Shown here: positions 29,190-39,451 of the stretch, in pieces | Position numbering within the stretch: position 1 is the stretch's first letter | Layout: each line of letters begins with the position of its first letter | Assembly (NCBI RefSeq): GCF_002874965.1 | Contig: NZ_CP025624.1 | Span: 5,828,001-5,892,000 of the forward strand | DNA length: 64,000 nt | Origin: Pseudomonas sp. NC02 | Lineage (GTDB): Bacteria > Pseudomonadota > Gammaproteobacteria > Pseudomonadales > Pseudomonadaceae | Reading direction: 5' to 3' | The notes under the pieces: generated by a model | What the model was told of the DNA's origin: nothing | Seen by the model: the letters and a program-made list of their open reading frames with translations, nothing else | Databases searched by the model: none | Translations under genes and position numbers: made by a program

Positions 29190-30635
29190 ATGCAATGGGA
29201 AGTCGTGATCGGGCTGGAGATTCATACCCAGCTCGCCACCCAATCGAAGATTTTCTCCGGTAGCGCCACCACGTTCGGCGCAGAACCCAACACCCAGGCC
29301 AGCCTGGTAGACCTGGGCATGCCCGGCGTGCTGCCGGTGCTGAACCAGGAAGCGGTGCGCATGGCGGTGATGTTCGGCCTCGCCATCGATGCCGAGATCG
29401 GCCAGCACAACGTGTTCGCCCGCAAGAACTACTTCTACCCGGACCTGCCCAAGGGCTACCAGATCAGCCAGATGGAATTGCCGATCGTCGGCAAGGGCTA
29501 CCTGGACATCCCGCTGGAAGACGGCACCATCAAACGTGTCGGCGTGACCCGTGCGCACCTGGAAGAAGATGCCGGCAAGAGCCTGCATGAAGAATTCAAC
29601 GGCGCCACCGGCATCGACCTGAACCGCGCCGGCACCCCGCTGCTGGAGATCGTTTCCGAGCCGGACATGCGCAGCGCCAAGGAAGCCGTGGCCTACGTCA
29701 AGACGATCCACGCGCTGGTGCGTTACCTCGGGATCTGCGACGGCAACATGGCCGAAGGCTCCCTGCGTTGCGACTGCAACGTGTCGGTGCGGCCAAAAGG
29801 CCAGGCCGAGTACGGCACCCGCTGCGAGATCAAGAACGTCAACTCGTTCCGTTTCATCGAGAAGGCGATCAACACCGAAGTACGTCGCCAGATCGAGCTG
29901 ATCGAAGACGGCGGCAAGGTGATCCAGCAGACCCGCCTGTACGACCCGAACAAAGACGAAACCCGCGCCATGCGCAGCAAGGAGGAAGCCAACGACTACC
30001 GTTACTTCCCCGATCCGGACCTGTTGCCGGTGGTCATCGAGGACTCGTTCCTGGCTGACGTGCGCGCCACGCTGCCGGAACTGCCACCGCAGAAACGCGA
30101 GCGTTTCCAGGCGCAGTTCGGGCTTTCGGTGTATGACGCAAGCGTGCTGGCGTCGAGCCGCGAGCAAGCCAACTACTTCGAAAAAGTCGTGAGCATTGCC
30201 GGCGACGCCAAACTGGCGGCCAACTGGGTGATGGTTGAGCTGGGCAGCCTGTTGAACAAACAGGGCCTGGAAATCGACGAAGCACCGGTGTCGGCAGAAC
30301 AGTTGGGCGGCATGTTGCTGCGGATCAAGGACAACACCATCTCCGGCAAAATCGCCAAGACCGTGTTTGAAGCCATGGCCGCCGGCGAAGGCAACGCTGA
30401 CGAGATCATCGAAAAGCGCGGCCTGAAGCAAGTCACCGACAGCGGCGCGATTTCGGCCGTGCTCGACGAGATGCTGGCAGCCAATGCCGAACAGGTTGAA
30501 CAATACCGTGCTGCGGATGAAGCCAAGCGCGGCAAGATGTTCGGCTTCTTTGTCGGCCAGGCGATGAAAGCCTCCAAAGGCAAGGCCAACCCGCAACAGG
30601 TCAACGAACTGCTGAAAAGCAAACTCGAAGGCTAA
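29190..30635 (+). CDS. gatB: Aspartyl/glutamyl-tRNA amidotransferase subunit B
   Basis: 481-residue subunit that binds the misacylated tRNA and activates its carboxylate with ATP. Family segments are [22 protein letters not shown] at the start, [22 protein letters not shown] and the [27 protein letters not shown] block; a C-terminal tail domain ([17 protein letters not shown]) contacts tRNA. Last gene of the operon; a nested REPIN follows. Confidence 0.98.
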   Translation: MQWEVVIGLEIHTQLATQSKIFSGSATTFGAEPNTQASLVDLGMPGVLPVLNQEAVRMAVMFGLAIDAEIGQHNVFARKNYFYPDLPKGYQISQMELPIVGKGYLDIPLEDGTIKRVGVTRAHLEEDAGKSLHEEFNGATGIDLNRAGTPLLEIVSEPDMRSAKEAVAYVKTIHALVRYLGICDGNMAEGSLRCDCNVSVRPKGQAEYGTRCEIKNVNSFRFIEKAINTEVRRQIELIEDGGKVIQQTRLYDPNKDETRAMRSKEEANDYRYFPDPDLLPVVIEDSFLADVRATLPELPPQKRERFQAQFGLSVYDASVLASSREQANYFEKVVSIAGDAKLAANWVMVELGSLLNKQGLEIDEAPVSAEQLGGMLLRIKDNTISGKIAKTVFEAMAAGEGNADEIIEKRGLKQVTDSGAISAVLDEMLAANAEQVEQYRAADEAKRGKMFGFFVGQAMKASKGKANPQQVNELLKSKLEG

Positions 30636-30683
30636 ACGCGGTGAAATGGTCGGAGCAGGACCTCACGTCCAACTCTGACCCCT

Positions 30684-30805
30684 TGTGGGAGCGGGCTTGT
30701 GTGGGAGCGGGCTTGCTCGCGAAAGCGGTGGATCAGTCAGCCTATTCGTTGCCTGACACACTGCATTCGCGAGCAAGCCCGCTCCCACCCAAGCCCGCTC
30801 CCACA
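30684..30805. repeat. Nested REPIN
   Basis: An inner REPIN runs from 30700 to 30788: REP core GTGGGAGCGGGCTTGCTCGC at 30701-30720 and its inverted partner at 30766-30788. Outside each arm sits an extra truncated REP: GTGGGAGCGGGCTTG at 30685-30699 and CAAGCCCGCTCCCAC at 30790-30804. The doubled ends suggest insertion of one REP element next to or into another. It is in the gatB/RlpA-like gap and could form a long hairpin in transcripts. Confidence 0.92.
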
Positions 30806-30828
30806 TCTGTAAGGGGGGAACCTTGAAA

Positions 30829-31200
30829 ATGAAGCGTCTACTCGGCCTGTTGGCCCTGTTCTCTCTGCTCGCCGGCTGCGCCAGCGGCCTCATCGACCCC
30901 AACGGCTATGACGAAACCGGCTCCGCGTCCTACTACGGCGCCAAACACCACGGCAACCGCACTGCCAGCGGTGAACCGTTCAACCAGAATGCCCTGACCG
31001 CCGCCCATCGTCGCCTGCCCTTCGGCACGCAGGTTAAGGTCACCAATCTCGACAACAACAAAAGCGTCGTTGTCCGCATCAATGATCGCGGCCCGCATAC
31101 CCGTGGGCGCCTGATCGACCTTTCACGCAAGGCCGCCGAACAGATCGGTATGATCGGCAGCGGCACCGCGCGCGTTCGCGTGCAAGCCCTCAGCAACTGA
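30829..31200 (+). CDS. Short RlpA-like lipoprotein (double-psi beta-barrel)
   Basis: 123-residue lipoprotein: signal peptide with lipobox LLAGC (Cys near residue 17), then a single RlpA-like domain ([54 protein letters not shown]). The conserved Asp in INDRGP and His near GNRTASG match RlpA lytic transglycosylases that cut glycan strands lacking peptides. There is no SPOR domain, unlike full RlpA, so septal targeting is not expected. ATG 30829 is chosen; a TTG at 30823 lies nearer the GGGGGG ribosome-binding site and cannot be excluded. Confidence 0.82.
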   Translation: MKRLLGLLALFSLLAGCASGLIDPNGYDETGSASYYGAKHHGNRTASGEPFNQNALTAAHRRLPFGTQVKVTNLDNNKSVVVRINDRGPHTRGRLIDLSRKAAEQIGMIGSGTARVRVQALSN

Positions 31201-31217
31201 CCGACGGAGCCCAGGCC

Positions 31218-32306
31218 ATTTCCGCATTAACCGCCCTCTCGCCCTTTAGCCTGATCGAACTGATCAGCGGCCTGCTGCTGTTGATCTTCGGCGCAGAAGT
31301 ATTGGTGCGCGCCGCCGTGCGCCTGGCGGCCAGCCTCAAGGTGCGCCCGCTGATCATCGGCCTGAGCATCGTCGCCTTCGGCAGCAGCGCGCCGCAGATG
31401 GCGATCAGCTTGCAAGCGACCCTGGCGGACAACACCGACATCGCCGTGGGCAGTGTGATCGGCAGCAGCATCTTCAACACCCTCGTGACCCTTGGCCTGG
31501 CAGCCCTGATCATTCCGCTGCGGGTCTCCCGGCAACTGGTACGCCTGGATATCCCGATGATGATCATCGCCAGCCTGCTGGTGTTTGTGCTAGCCGCCAA
31601 TGAAGAACTCACGCCGATCGATGGCCTGTTACTGCTGGTGGCCCTGGTGGCCTACCTCGGCGTGCTGCTCTACCAGACCCGCCACTCCCGCCGCCCGCGC
31701 ACCCGGGACACTGTGGTGCAGGCGCCGTGGCTGAGCAGCGTGCTGCTGATGCTCGGTGGACTGTTGATCCTCGTACTGGCCGGGCACCTGCTGCTGGGCG
31801 CGGCGGTGGACGTGGCCTCTGACCTGGGCCTGTCGGAACGCATCATCGGCCTGACGCTGATTGGCGTCGGCACTTCCCTGCCCTGCCTGGCCACCTCACT
31901 GATCGCCGCCCTGCGCGGCCAGCGGGAAATTGCCGTGGGCAACGTGATCGGCAGCAACCTGTTCAACCTGCTTGGGGTGCTGGGCTTTACCGCCCTCGTG
32001 GCGCCCTCGCCGTTGTCGGTGTCGCCCAATGCCCTGGATTTCGACCTGCCGGTAATGCTCGGCGTGGTCGCCCTGTGCCTGCCGGTGTTTTATTCGGGCT
32101 ACCGCGTCACCCGGGCCGAAGGCCTGGTGTTCCTGGGCCTGTACCTGGTGTACGGGCTGCACGTGGTGTCGTTCACCTTCGGCATGCCGCTGGCCAACAA
32201 GCTTGAACAACTGATGCTGTATTACGTCCTGCCAGCGCTGGTGGCTTTCCTGTTGTTCACCTCGCTGCAAGCCTGGCGCCGCCAACACAAGAGGGAATCG
32301 CAATGA
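31218..32306 (+). CDS. CaxA-type calcium/sodium antiporter, probable ATT start
   Basis: Inner-membrane cation antiporter of the CaCA family, about ten helices in two inverted halves, each carrying an alpha-repeat: GLSIVAFGSSAPQMAISLQA and GLTLIGVGTSLPCLATSLIA. The first helix (LIELISGLLLLIFGAEVLVR) would be cut by starting at the nearest common codon, TTG 31281. In frame upstream, GGAG at 31206-31209 lies 8 nt before ATT at 31218, giving MISALTALSPFSLIELI and 362 residues. I prefer ATT; no ATG or GTG exists between the previous stop and 31281. It overlaps the next gene by 4 bp. Confidence 0.8.
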   Translation: MSALTALSPFSLIELISGLLLLIFGAEVLVRAAVRLAASLKVRPLIIGLSIVAFGSSAPQMAISLQATLADNTDIAVGSVIGSSIFNTLVTLGLAALIIPLRVSRQLVRLDIPMMIIASLLVFVLAANEELTPIDGLLLLVALVAYLGVLLYQTRHSRRPRTRDTVVQAPWLSSVLLMLGGLLILVLAGHLLLGAAVDVASDLGLSERIIGLTLIGVGTSLPCLATSLIAALRGQREIAVGNVIGSNLFNLLGVLGFTALVAPSPLSVSPNALDFDLPVMLGVVALCLPVFYSGYRVTRAEGLVFLGLYLVYGLHVVSFTFGMPLANKLEQLMLYYVLPALVAFLLFTSLQAWRRQHKRESQ

Positions 32307-32683
32307 CCGAACAGAAAAAGCCCGGCGTTGAAATGCGCCGCCAGGTGATGGGTGATGTGTTTGTCGATCGGGCGCTGGGCAATGCCACGGAGTTCAGCCA
32401 GCCGCTGCAGGATTTCGTCAACGATCATGCCTGGGGCAGCGTGTGGAATCGCGAAGGGTTGCCGCTGAAAACCCGCAGCCTGATCACCCTCGCCGCGTTG
32501 ACCGCCCTCAAGTGCCCGCAGGAACTCAAGGGCCACGTGCGCGGCGCGCTGAACAACGGTTGCACCGTGGAGGAGATTCGCGAGGCGCTGCTGCATTGTG
32601 CGGTGTATGCCGGCGTGCCGGCGGCGATTGACGCCTTCCGCGCCGCTCAGGAAGTGATCGACAGCTACCAGAAAGACGCCTAG
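32303..32683 (+). CDS. Carboxymuconolactone decarboxylase-family protein
   Basis: 126-residue protein of the CMD/AhpD fold. The segments VWNREGLPLKTRSLITLAALTAL, ELKGHVRGALNNGCTVEEIREAL and LHCAVYAGVPAAIDAF match the family; His in GHVRGA and in LLHCAVYAG are the conserved positions. It is close to PcaC-like decarboxylases in pattern, but no protocatechuate genes are nearby, so the substrate is open. The ATG overlaps the end of the antiporter gene (ATGA), and the next gene converges with a 4-bp overlap. Confidence 0.85.
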   Translation: MTEQKKPGVEMRRQVMGDVFVDRALGNATEFSQPLQDFVNDHAWGSVWNREGLPLKTRSLITLAALTALKCPQELKGHVRGALNNGCTVEEIREALLHCAVYAGVPAAIDAFRAAQEVIDSYQKDA

Positions 32684-33621
32684 ATCCACCCGCCCGCCTG
32701 CAACACGAAAATCCCGATATTCGTGGTCACCGCCGCCATCAAGGTGGTGATCACGATAATCGCGGCCGCCAGCTCATGATTGCCCTCCGCCGCCCGTGCC
32801 ATGACAAAACTGGCCGCTGCTGTGGGCGCACCGAAGTACAGGAACAGAATCCCCAGCTCCGGCCCACGGAACCCCAGCAGCCAAGCGCCAAAGGTAGCGA
32901 GCACCGGCAGCCAGACCATCTTCATCAAGCTGGCACTCAGGGCCATATCGCCGCTTTTGCGCAGCGCCGCCAACGATAACGTGCCACCGATACAGATCAA
33001 CGCCAATGGCAACGTCATGTCCGCCAGGTACTGCCCGGAGGATTCCAGCCAGCCAGGCAAGCCAATCTGGAAGTACGCGAAGGGCGCCGCCGCGATCACG
33101 CTGATGATCAACGGGTTGGCCAGCACGCTTTTGAAAATGCTCCACGGGTCGGACTTGATCACCGGGCTGTACACCGCCAGCACAATGGTCGACAGGGTGT
33201 TGTAGAACAGGATCACCAGCGCCGCGAGCACCGCGCCAAGGGAAATCCCGTAGTCGCCGTACATACTGGCGGCCAGGGCCAGGCCGATCACACCGTTGTT
33301 ACCGCGAAACGCGCCTTGGGCATAGATGCCGCGATCTTCCCGCGGGCACCGAAAGGTCGCCCAGCCCCAGGCCAGGGCGAAGCTCACCAGCGTGGCGACG
33401 GCGAAGTAGATCAGCAGGCCGGGCTTGAGGGCTGAATGCAGGTCGGCATGGAGAATCCCGAGGAACAGCAACGCCGGCATAGTGACGTTGAACACCAGGG
33501 CCGAAGCGATGTGGATAAAGTTGTCGTTGATCCAGTTGATGCGCTTGAGCAGGACGCCCAGGAACAGCATGGCAAACACCGGCGCGGTGATGTTCAGGGT
33601 TTGTAGGAAGATTGCCAGCAT
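32680..33621 (-). CDS. AEC-family transporter (auxin efflux carrier fold)
   Basis: 313-residue inner-membrane protein with about ten helices of the AEC family, whose bacterial members export or import malonate and other carboxylates. The N-terminal NITAPVFAMLFLGVLLKRI, FNVTMPALLFLGI and C-terminal APTAAASFVMARAAEGNHELAA segments are typical. Substrate unknown. It converges with the CMD-family gene, sharing 4 bp at the stops, and is separated from garD by a REPIN. Confidence 0.88.
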   Translation of the reverse strand: MLAIFLQTLNITAPVFAMLFLGVLLKRINWINDNFIHIASALVFNVTMPALLFLGILHADLHSALKPGLLIYFAVATLVSFALAWGWATFRCPREDRGIYAQGAFRGNNGVIGLALAASMYGDYGISLGAVLAALVILFYNTLSTIVLAVYSPVIKSDPWSIFKSVLANPLIISVIAAAPFAYFQIGLPGWLESSGQYLADMTLPLALICIGGTLSLAALRKSGDMALSASLMKMVWLPVLATFGAWLLGFRGPELGILFLYFGAPTAAASFVMARAAEGNHELAAAIIVITTLMAAVTTNIGIFVLQAGGWI

Positions 33622-33699
33622 GCCGGAGAGAACCTTGGGTGGGCGTCGGTAGGTGGCTAATGATAAGCCAGCATGGCCAGCTTCGTCTGGACTACCGCT

Positions 33700-33781
33700 T
33701 TCGCGAGCAAGCCCGCTCCCACATTTGACCGAGTTCTACCTTTGGAATGCAGTCAAATGTGGGAGCGGGCTTGCTCGCGAA
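33700..33781. repeat. REPIN between the AEC transporter gene and garD
   Basis: Two inverted REP copies: 33700-33728 and 33752-33781, each with the core GTGGGAGCGGGCTTGCTCGC or its complement. The inner spacer (GAGTTCTACCTTTGGAATGC) is nearly the same as in the REPIN at 47923-48004, so both belong to one subtype. Confidence 0.93.
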
Positions 33782-33796
33782 GCAGGCGACTCGGTC

Positions 33797-35350
33797 TTAA
33801 GTAATCGGTGCCGGATTGAACAACGTAATGTCGTTATGCAGCTTGTGCTGCTCCGCCCATGTCTGCTTCTTGCCGCTGGCCACATCCAGGTAGAAGTGGA
33901 ACAACTCCCAACCCAGCTCCTCAATCGTCGCCCGGCCGGTGGCGATCCGCCCGGCGTCGATGTCAATCAGGTCAGGCCAACGCTGCGCCAGCTCCGTCCG
34001 GGTCGAGACCTTCACCACCGGCGCCATCGCCAGCCCATACGGCGTGCCACGCCCGGTGGTGAACACGTGCAGGTTCATCCCCGCCGCCAACTGCAACGTG
34101 CCGCACACAAAATCACTCGCCGGCGTGGCACAAAAGATCAGGCCCTTGCGATTGAACCGCTCGCCCGGGCCAAGCACGCCATTGATCGCACTGCTGCCCG
34201 ACTTGACGATGGAACCCAACGACTTCTCGACAATATTCGACAACCCACCCTTCTTGTTCCCCGGCGTAGTGTTGGCGCTGCGATCTGCCTCGCCCTTGGC
34301 CAGGTAGCGGTCGTACCAGTCCATTTCCCGCACCAGTTCCCGGGCCACGTCCTGGTTCTCGGCACGGGAAGTCAGCAGGTAGATCGCATCGCGCACTTCG
34401 GTCACTTCGGAAAACATCACCGTCGCGCCCGCCCGCAACAGCAAATCCGAGGCATAACCCAGCGCCGGGTTGGCGGTAATCCCCGAGAACGCATCACTGC
34501 CGCCACACTGCATGCCGAGGATCAACTCCGACGCCGGTACGGTTTCCCGCCGGCGCAGGTCGAGTTTCTTCAGGCGGGTTTCGGCCAGTTCCATGATCTG
34601 TTCGATCATTTCGGTAAAGCCGTGGCTGGAGTCCTGCAACCGATACAGCCATGGCTCACTCAGGTCTACCGAGCTGTCGTTTTCATGCATCACCTGCCCG
34701 GCCTGCAACTTCTCGCAACCCAGGCTGATCACCAGGGCTTCACCGCCCAGGTTCGGATTGCGCGCCAGGTTACGCACGGTGCGGATCGGGATGTAGGCGT
34801 CGGTGGCCGTGATCGCCACGCCGCAGCCGTAGCTGTGGGTCAGCGCCACCACGTCATCGACGTTCGGGTACTTGGGCAGCAACTCGTCCTTGATGCGCTT
34901 CACCGCATGGTCCAGCACGCCCGTGACGCACTGCACCGTGGTGGTAATCCCGAGGATATTGCGTGTGCCCACGGTGCCGTCGGCATTGCGATAACCCTCG
35001 AAGGTAAAACCCTCCAGGGGCGCTTGGGCGTCGGGCACTTCGGTGGACAGCGGCAAGCTGTCCAGCGGCGGCGCCGTGGGCATGCGCAGTTGATCTTCCT
35101 GCACCCAACTGCCTCGCGGAATCGGGCGCAGGGCATAACCGATGGTCTGGCCGTAGCGAATGATGCGGCCGCCTTCGGGGATGTCTTCCAGCGTCACCTT
35201 GTGGCTTTGGGGAATGAAATCCACCGTCACCAGGCCGTCGGGAAACTCGGTCCCCGCCGGTACGCCCTGGTCGTTGACCACAATCACCACGTTATCCAGC
35301 GCGTGCAAACGGATGGAGCGTGGCGAATCGGCATGTTCAATCAACTGCAT
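33797..35350 (-). CDS. garD: Galactarate dehydratase GarD
   Basis: 517-residue UxaA/altronate-dehydratase-family enzyme that dehydrates D-galactarate to 5-dehydro-4-deoxy-D-glucarate. An N-terminal SAF-like domain ([22 protein letters not shown]) is followed by the large iron-binding domain ([50 protein letters not shown]). The family requires ferrous iron. It is the last gene of kdgD-aldH-MFS-garD on the minus strand, 13 nt after the MFS gene, which supports galactarate as substrate. Confidence 0.93.
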   Translation of the reverse strand: MQLIEHADSPRSIRLHALDNVVIVVNDQGVPAGTEFPDGLVTVDFIPQSHKVTLEDIPEGGRIIRYGQTIGYALRPIPRGSWVQEDQLRMPTAPPLDSLPLSTEVPDAQAPLEGFTFEGYRNADGTVGTRNILGITTTVQCVTGVLDHAVKRIKDELLPKYPNVDDVVALTHSYGCGVAITATDAYIPIRTVRNLARNPNLGGEALVISLGCEKLQAGQVMHENDSSVDLSEPWLYRLQDSSHGFTEMIEQIMELAETRLKKLDLRRRETVPASELILGMQCGGSDAFSGITANPALGYASDLLLRAGATVMFSEVTEVRDAIYLLTSRAENQDVARELVREMDWYDRYLAKGEADRSANTTPGNKKGGLSNIVEKSLGSIVKSGSSAINGVLGPGERFNRKGLIFCATPASDFVCGTLQLAAGMNLHVFTTGRGTPYGLAMAPVVKVSTRTELAQRWPDLIDIDAGRIATGRATIEELGWELFHFYLDVASGKKQTWAEQHKLHNDITLFNPAPIT

Positions 35351-35363
35351 GACGCGGGCCCCT

Positions 35364-36728
35364 TCAGGAATGCGCTTGGGAAAGTTTAGTCAGCTCGGGG
35401 CCGTTGGCCGGCGGCTCTTTAAGCACCACACGTTTGATCGGACCGACGATCACCAGGTAGCTGAACACCGCCAGCAACGCGTTGGCACCGACGAACACCA
35501 GCGCCCACTTGAAGGAGCCAGTGGTGCTGATGATGTAGCCGATCACGATCGGGGTGCTGATGGAGGCCAGGTTGCCGAACATGTTGAACAAACCGCCACT
35601 CAAGCCAGCGATTTGTTTCGGCGAGGTGTCGGACACCACCGCCCAGCCCAGTGCGCCAACGCCTTTACCGAAGAAGGCCAGGGCCATGAAGCCCACCACC
35701 ATCCATTCGATGTCCACGTAGTTGCACGCGACAATGCTGCTGGAAATCAGCAAACCACCAATGATCGGCGCCTTGCGGGCGAAGGTCAGCGAATGGCCCT
35801 TGCGCAGCAGGTAGTCGGAAATCACCCCGCCCAACACGCCGCCGATAAAGCCGCAGATCGCCGGCAAGGACGCGATGAAGCCAGCCTTGAGAATCGTCAT
35901 GCCGCGTTCTTGAACCAGGTACACCGGGAACCACGTCAGGAAGAAATAGGTGATGCCATTGATGCAGTACTGGCCAAGGTACACGCCGAGCATCATGCGG
36001 TTGGTCAGCAACTGACGGATGTAATCCCACTTCGGGCCGTCGGTTTTCTTGCCTCTGCCCTTGTCCTGGTCCATGTCGACCATGGCCCCGTTGGCAGCGA
36101 TGTGCTGGAACTCGGCCTCGTTGATCATCGGGTGCTGGCGCGGGCTGTGGATAACTTTCAGCCAGATCAGCGAGAACACGATACCGATGCCGCCCATCAC
36201 CACGAACACGTGCTGCCAGCCGAAGGTGTAGACGATCCAACCCATCAGCGGCGCGAACAACACGGTGGCGAAGTACTGCGCCGAGTTGAAGATCGCCGAG
36301 GCAGTCCCGCGTTCAGCCGTAGGAAACCATGCCGCCACGATGCGCGCATTTCCGGGGAAGGATGGCGCTTCAGCCAGGCCCACCAGGAAGCGCAACATGA
36401 ACAGCGCAACGATGGCCGTGGAAACACCGAACTCACCGACATAGCCTTGCAGCACGGTGAACAGTGACCAGGTGAAGATACTCAGGGCGTAGACTTTTTT
36501 CGAACCGAAGCGGTCCAGCAGCCAGCCGCCGGGAATTTGCCCGGCCACGTAGGCCCAACCGAATGCGGAGAAGATATAGCCAAGGGTGACCGCGTCGATG
36601 CCGAGGTCTTTTTGCAGGCTGGAGCCGGCAATGGCGATGGTGGCCCGGTCGGCGTAGTTGATCGTGGTCACCAGGAACAGCATGAGCAGGATCAAATAGC
36701 GGACATGGGTCGGCTTGGTCGCTTGCAT
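35364..36728 (-). CDS. gudP: MFS hexuronate/aldarate importer (GudP-like)
   Basis: 454-residue major facilitator with 12 helices of the anion:cation symporter type (ACS). N-terminal [21 protein letters not shown] and the helix 4-5 motif [20 protein letters not shown] are typical of D-glucarate/galactarate/galactonate transporters. It imports the substrate for GarD by proton symport. Symbol by family resemblance; GarP is equally possible. Located between the dehydrogenase and garD genes. Confidence 0.88.
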   Translation of the reverse strand: MQATKPTHVRYLILLMLFLVTTINYADRATIAIAGSSLQKDLGIDAVTLGYIFSAFGWAYVAGQIPGGWLLDRFGSKKVYALSIFTWSLFTVLQGYVGEFGVSTAIVALFMLRFLVGLAEAPSFPGNARIVAAWFPTAERGTASAIFNSAQYFATVLFAPLMGWIVYTFGWQHVFVVMGGIGIVFSLIWLKVIHSPRQHPMINEAEFQHIAANGAMVDMDQDKGRGKKTDGPKWDYIRQLLTNRMMLGVYLGQYCINGITYFFLTWFPVYLVQERGMTILKAGFIASLPAICGFIGGVLGGVISDYLLRKGHSLTFARKAPIIGGLLISSSIVACNYVDIEWMVVGFMALAFFGKGVGALGWAVVSDTSPKQIAGLSGGLFNMFGNLASISTPIVIGYIISTTGSFKWALVFVGANALLAVFSYLVIVGPIKRVVLKEPPANGPELTKLSQAHS

Positions 36729-36778
36729 GAAGATGTACTCCCACTAATTATTTTTTTTGCGGGTAATCAAATTGTAAG

Positions 36779-36806
36779 CCTGTGGCGGGCACGGACCCGC
36801 CACAGG
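36779..36806 (-). repeat. Hairpin between the aldehyde dehydrogenase and MFS genes
   Basis: CCTGTGGCGGG at 36779-36789 pairs with 36796-36806 around a 6-nt loop. On the minus strand there is no immediate T-run, so this is probably an mRNA-processing or stability element within the operon rather than a terminator. Confidence 0.5.
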
Positions 36807-36815
36807 GTGCAGCCG

Positions 36816-38261
36816 TTACGAACCGATGTAGCTGGTTTTCACCACGGTGTAGAACTCTTGCGCATAGCGACCCTGCTCACGCGAACCGTAGGATGAACCC
36901 TTACGGCCGCCGAATGGAACGTGGTAATCCACACCGGCAGTCGGCAGATTGACCATCACCATCCCGGCCTGGGAATGACGCTTGAAGTGGTTGGCGTATT
37001 TCAGCGAGGTGGTGGCGATACCGGCCGAGAGGCCGAACTCGGTGTCGTTGGCCATCGCCAGCGCCGCCTCGTAATCCGCCACGCGCACCACGTTGGCCAC
37101 CGGGCCGAAGATCTCTTCACGGCTGATGCGCATCGCGGCTTCGCTGTCGGCAAACAGCGTCGGCGCGAGGAAGTAGCCTTCGGTGTCGCAGGTCACCAGC
37201 TCACCGCCGCTGACCAGCCGGGCGCCTTCGCTCTGGCCGATGTCGATGTACTTCAAGTCCTGGTCCAGTTGGGCCTGGGAAACCACCGGGCCGATGTCGG
37301 TGCCGGTTTTCAGGGCGTGGCCGACCTTGATCGACTTCATCCGCTCGGCCATGGCCGCGACGAACTGGTCGTGAATCCCGGCGGTGACGATAAAGCGGCT
37401 GGACGCGGTGCAACGTTGGCCGGTGGAGTAAAACGCGCTCTGCACCGACAGCTCGACGGCTTGCTTGAGGTCGGCGTCGTCGAGAATGATCTGCGGGTTC
37501 TTGCCGCCCATTTCCAACTGCACCTTGGCCTGGCGCGACACGCAGCTGACGGCGATCTGACGACCCACGCCCACCGAGCCGGTGAAGCTGATGCCGTCGA
37601 CTTTCGGGCTGTTGACCATGGCATCGCCGACCACACGGCCGCTGCCCATCACCAGGTTGAACACACCGGCAGGGAAGCCGGCGCGGGAGATGATTTCGGC
37701 CAGGGCCCAGGCGCAGCCCGGTACCAGTTCAGCCGGTTTGAGCACCACGCAGTTGCCGTAGGCCAGGGCCGGGGCGATCTTCCAGGCCGGGATGGCAATC
37801 GGGAAGTTCCACGGCGTGATCAGGCCAACCACGCCCAACGCCTCACGGGTCACTTCAACGTTGACGCCCGGACGCACCGACGGCAGGTAGTCGCCGGACA
37901 GGCGCAAGCATTCACCGGCAAAGAATTTGAAGATGTTACCGGCGCGGGTCACTTCGCCGATGGCTTCCGGCAGGGTCTTGCCCTCTTCCCGGGCCAGCAG
38001 GGTGCCGAGTTCTTCGCGACGGGCGAGGATTTCGGTACCGACTTTATCCAGCGAATCATGACGCGCCTGGATCCCGGAAGTGGACCACGCCGGAAAAGCA
38101 GCGCGCGCAGCGTCGATGGCCGCGTGGACTTGGGCGAGGTCAGCCTTGGCGTATTCGCCAATGACATCAGACAACTCCGACGGATTGATGTTGGCCGAGT
38201 AGTCGGCGCCGGCAACCCACTGGCCACCGATGTAGTTTTCAAAACGCTTGGCTTGGGACAC
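36816..38261 (-). CDS. Alpha-ketoglutarate semialdehyde (2,5-dioxovalerate) dehydrogenase
   Basis: 481-residue NAD(P)-dependent aldehyde dehydrogenase that oxidises 2,5-dioxovalerate to 2-oxoglutarate, the last step of aldarate breakdown. Catalytic residues: Cys in YSTGQRCTASSRF and Glu in QLEMGGKNPQIIL; cofactor region TPWNFPIAIPAWK. The start is GTG 38259-38261, supported by AGGAG 7 nt upstream. Function assigned by operon: KdgD upstream makes exactly this substrate. Confidence 0.92.
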   Translation of the reverse strand: MSQAKRFENYIGGQWVAGADYSANINPSELSDVIGEYAKADLAQVHAAIDAARAAFPAWSTSGIQARHDSLDKVGTEILARREELGTLLAREEGKTLPEAIGEVTRAGNIFKFFAGECLRLSGDYLPSVRPGVNVEVTREALGVVGLITPWNFPIAIPAWKIAPALAYGNCVVLKPAELVPGCAWALAEIISRAGFPAGVFNLVMGSGRVVGDAMVNSPKVDGISFTGSVGVGRQIAVSCVSRQAKVQLEMGGKNPQIILDDADLKQAVELSVQSAFYSTGQRCTASSRFIVTAGIHDQFVAAMAERMKSIKVGHALKTGTDIGPVVSQAQLDQDLKYIDIGQSEGARLVSGGELVTCDTEGYFLAPTLFADSEAAMRISREEIFGPVANVVRVADYEAALAMANDTEFGLSAGIATTSLKYANHFKRHSQAGMVMVNLPTAGVDYHVPFGGRKGSSYGSREQGRYAQEFYTVVKTSYIGS

Positions 38262-38315
38262 GAATTCTCTCCTGACGCAAAAAGCCGCTGATTACTCAGC
38301 GGCCTTGGTGATGGG

Positions 38316-39227
38316 TTATTGCGCGCCTTGCTTGTCGATCAACGCGGCCAGGGCTTCGTATTCTTCCGGCAGCAGATCGGTCAGCGGGGTACGCACGGGG
38401 CCTGCGTCGTAGCCGACGATTTTCGCCCCGGCCTTGACGATGCTCACCGCGTAACCGGCCTTGCGGTTACGGATGTCGAGGTACGGCAGGAAGAAGTCGT
38501 CGATGATCTTGCCGACGGTGGCGTGATCTTCCCGGGCAATGGCGTGATAGAAATCCATCGCGGTTTTTGGAATGAAGTTGAACACCGCCGAGGAGTACAC
38601 CGGCACGCCCAGGGCCTTATAGGCAGCGGCGTAAACCTCTGCAGTCGGCAAGCCGCCCAGGTAGCTGAAACGGTCACCGAGGCGACGACGGATCGACACC
38701 ATCAATTCAATGTCACCCAGGCCGTCCTTGTAACCGATCAGGTTCGGGCAGCGCTCGGCCAGGCGTTCCAGCAGCGGCGCGGTCAGGCGGCAGACGTTGC
38801 GGTTGTAGACCACTACACCGATCTTGACCGACTTGCACACCGCTTCAACGTGGGCGGCAACCCCGTCCTGGCTGGCTTCGGTCAGGTAGTGCGGCAGCAG
38901 CAACAGGCCTTTGGCGCCCAGACGCTCGGCTTCCTGGGCGTACTCGATGGCCTGGCGGGTGGCACCGCCGACACCGGCAAGAATCGGCACGCTGGTGGCG
39001 CAGGTATCAACGGCGGTTTTCACCACTTGCGAATATTCGCTGGCCGCCAGGGAGAAAAACTCACCGGTGCCGCCAGCGGCGAACAAGGCGGTAGCGCCGT
39101 AAGGGGCCAGCCATTCCAGACGCTTGATGTAGCCCGCCTGGTGGAAATCACCCTGGGCATTGAAATCGGTCACCGGGAAAGACAGCAGACCGTGAGAGAG
39201 GATGGACTTCAGTTCTTGTGGATTCAT
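38316..39227 (-). CDS. kdgD: 5-dehydro-4-deoxyglucarate dehydratase KdgD
   Basis: 303-residue DapA-superfamily enzyme that dehydrates and decarboxylates 5-dehydro-4-deoxyglucarate to 2,5-dioxovalerate. The Schiff-base Lys is in [10 protein letters not shown], the catalytic Tyr in GVVVYNRNV, and the phosphate/carboxylate loop in [11 protein letters not shown]. It is the first gene of the operon and reads from a promoter region that also carries a TTGTACGAT motif shared with the GntR gene. Confidence 0.94.
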   Translation of the reverse strand: MNPQELKSILSHGLLSFPVTDFNAQGDFHQAGYIKRLEWLAPYGATALFAAGGTGEFFSLAASEYSQVVKTAVDTCATSVPILAGVGGATRQAIEYAQEAERLGAKGLLLLPHYLTEASQDGVAAHVEAVCKSVKIGVVVYNRNVCRLTAPLLERLAERCPNLIGYKDGLGDIELMVSIRRRLGDRFSYLGGLPTAEVYAAAYKALGVPVYSSAVFNFIPKTAMDFYHAIAREDHATVGKIIDDFFLPYLDIRNRKAGYAVSIVKAGAKIVGYDAGPVRTPLTDLLPEEYEALAALIDKQGAQ

Positions 39228-39278
39228 TATTCGAACACCCTGGGCGAAGACTTTCTGTTGTGAGATTACGGATGGTTA

Positions 39279-39309
39279 TCTTGATGTCGTACGTCATCGT
39301 ACAACTATA
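39279..39309 (-). promoter_or_regulatory. kdgD promoter/operator with TTGTACGAT motif
   Basis: On the minus strand TTGTACGAT occupies 39304-39296, directly after a TATAGT hexamer (39309-39304). The plus strand shows a direct repeat TCGTAC...TCGTAC with 10-bp periodicity and a loose dyad TGT...ACA. The identical 9-mer is upstream of the FadR/GntR regulator at 41609-41617. Probably the operator of that regulator (inference). Confidence 0.5.
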
Positions 39310-39360
39310 AAAATATTCGTCAACTGCAATTCATCGCCGCCCTTCCTGATTGCTGCTTTC

Positions 39361-39412
39361 TTGACGTAGGAAGTTTTTCCTCTATGCTCGGATTAGCTGT
39401 ATATACATACAG
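39361..39412 (+). promoter_or_regulatory. Sigma-70-like promoter with LexA (SOS) box
   Basis: TTGACG at 39361-39366 and TATGCT at 39383-39388 are spaced 16 nt. Immediately downstream, CTGTATATACATACAG at 39397-39412 matches the LexA consensus CTGTATATATATACAG at 15 of 16 positions, with both CTGT and ACAG intact. The box covers the expected transcription start, 39 nt before the ATG at 39452, an ideal place for repression. Confidence 0.7.
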
Positions 39413-39451
39413 TTATTACGGAAGATTCCTACGACATAGCAAGGAGCTAAC

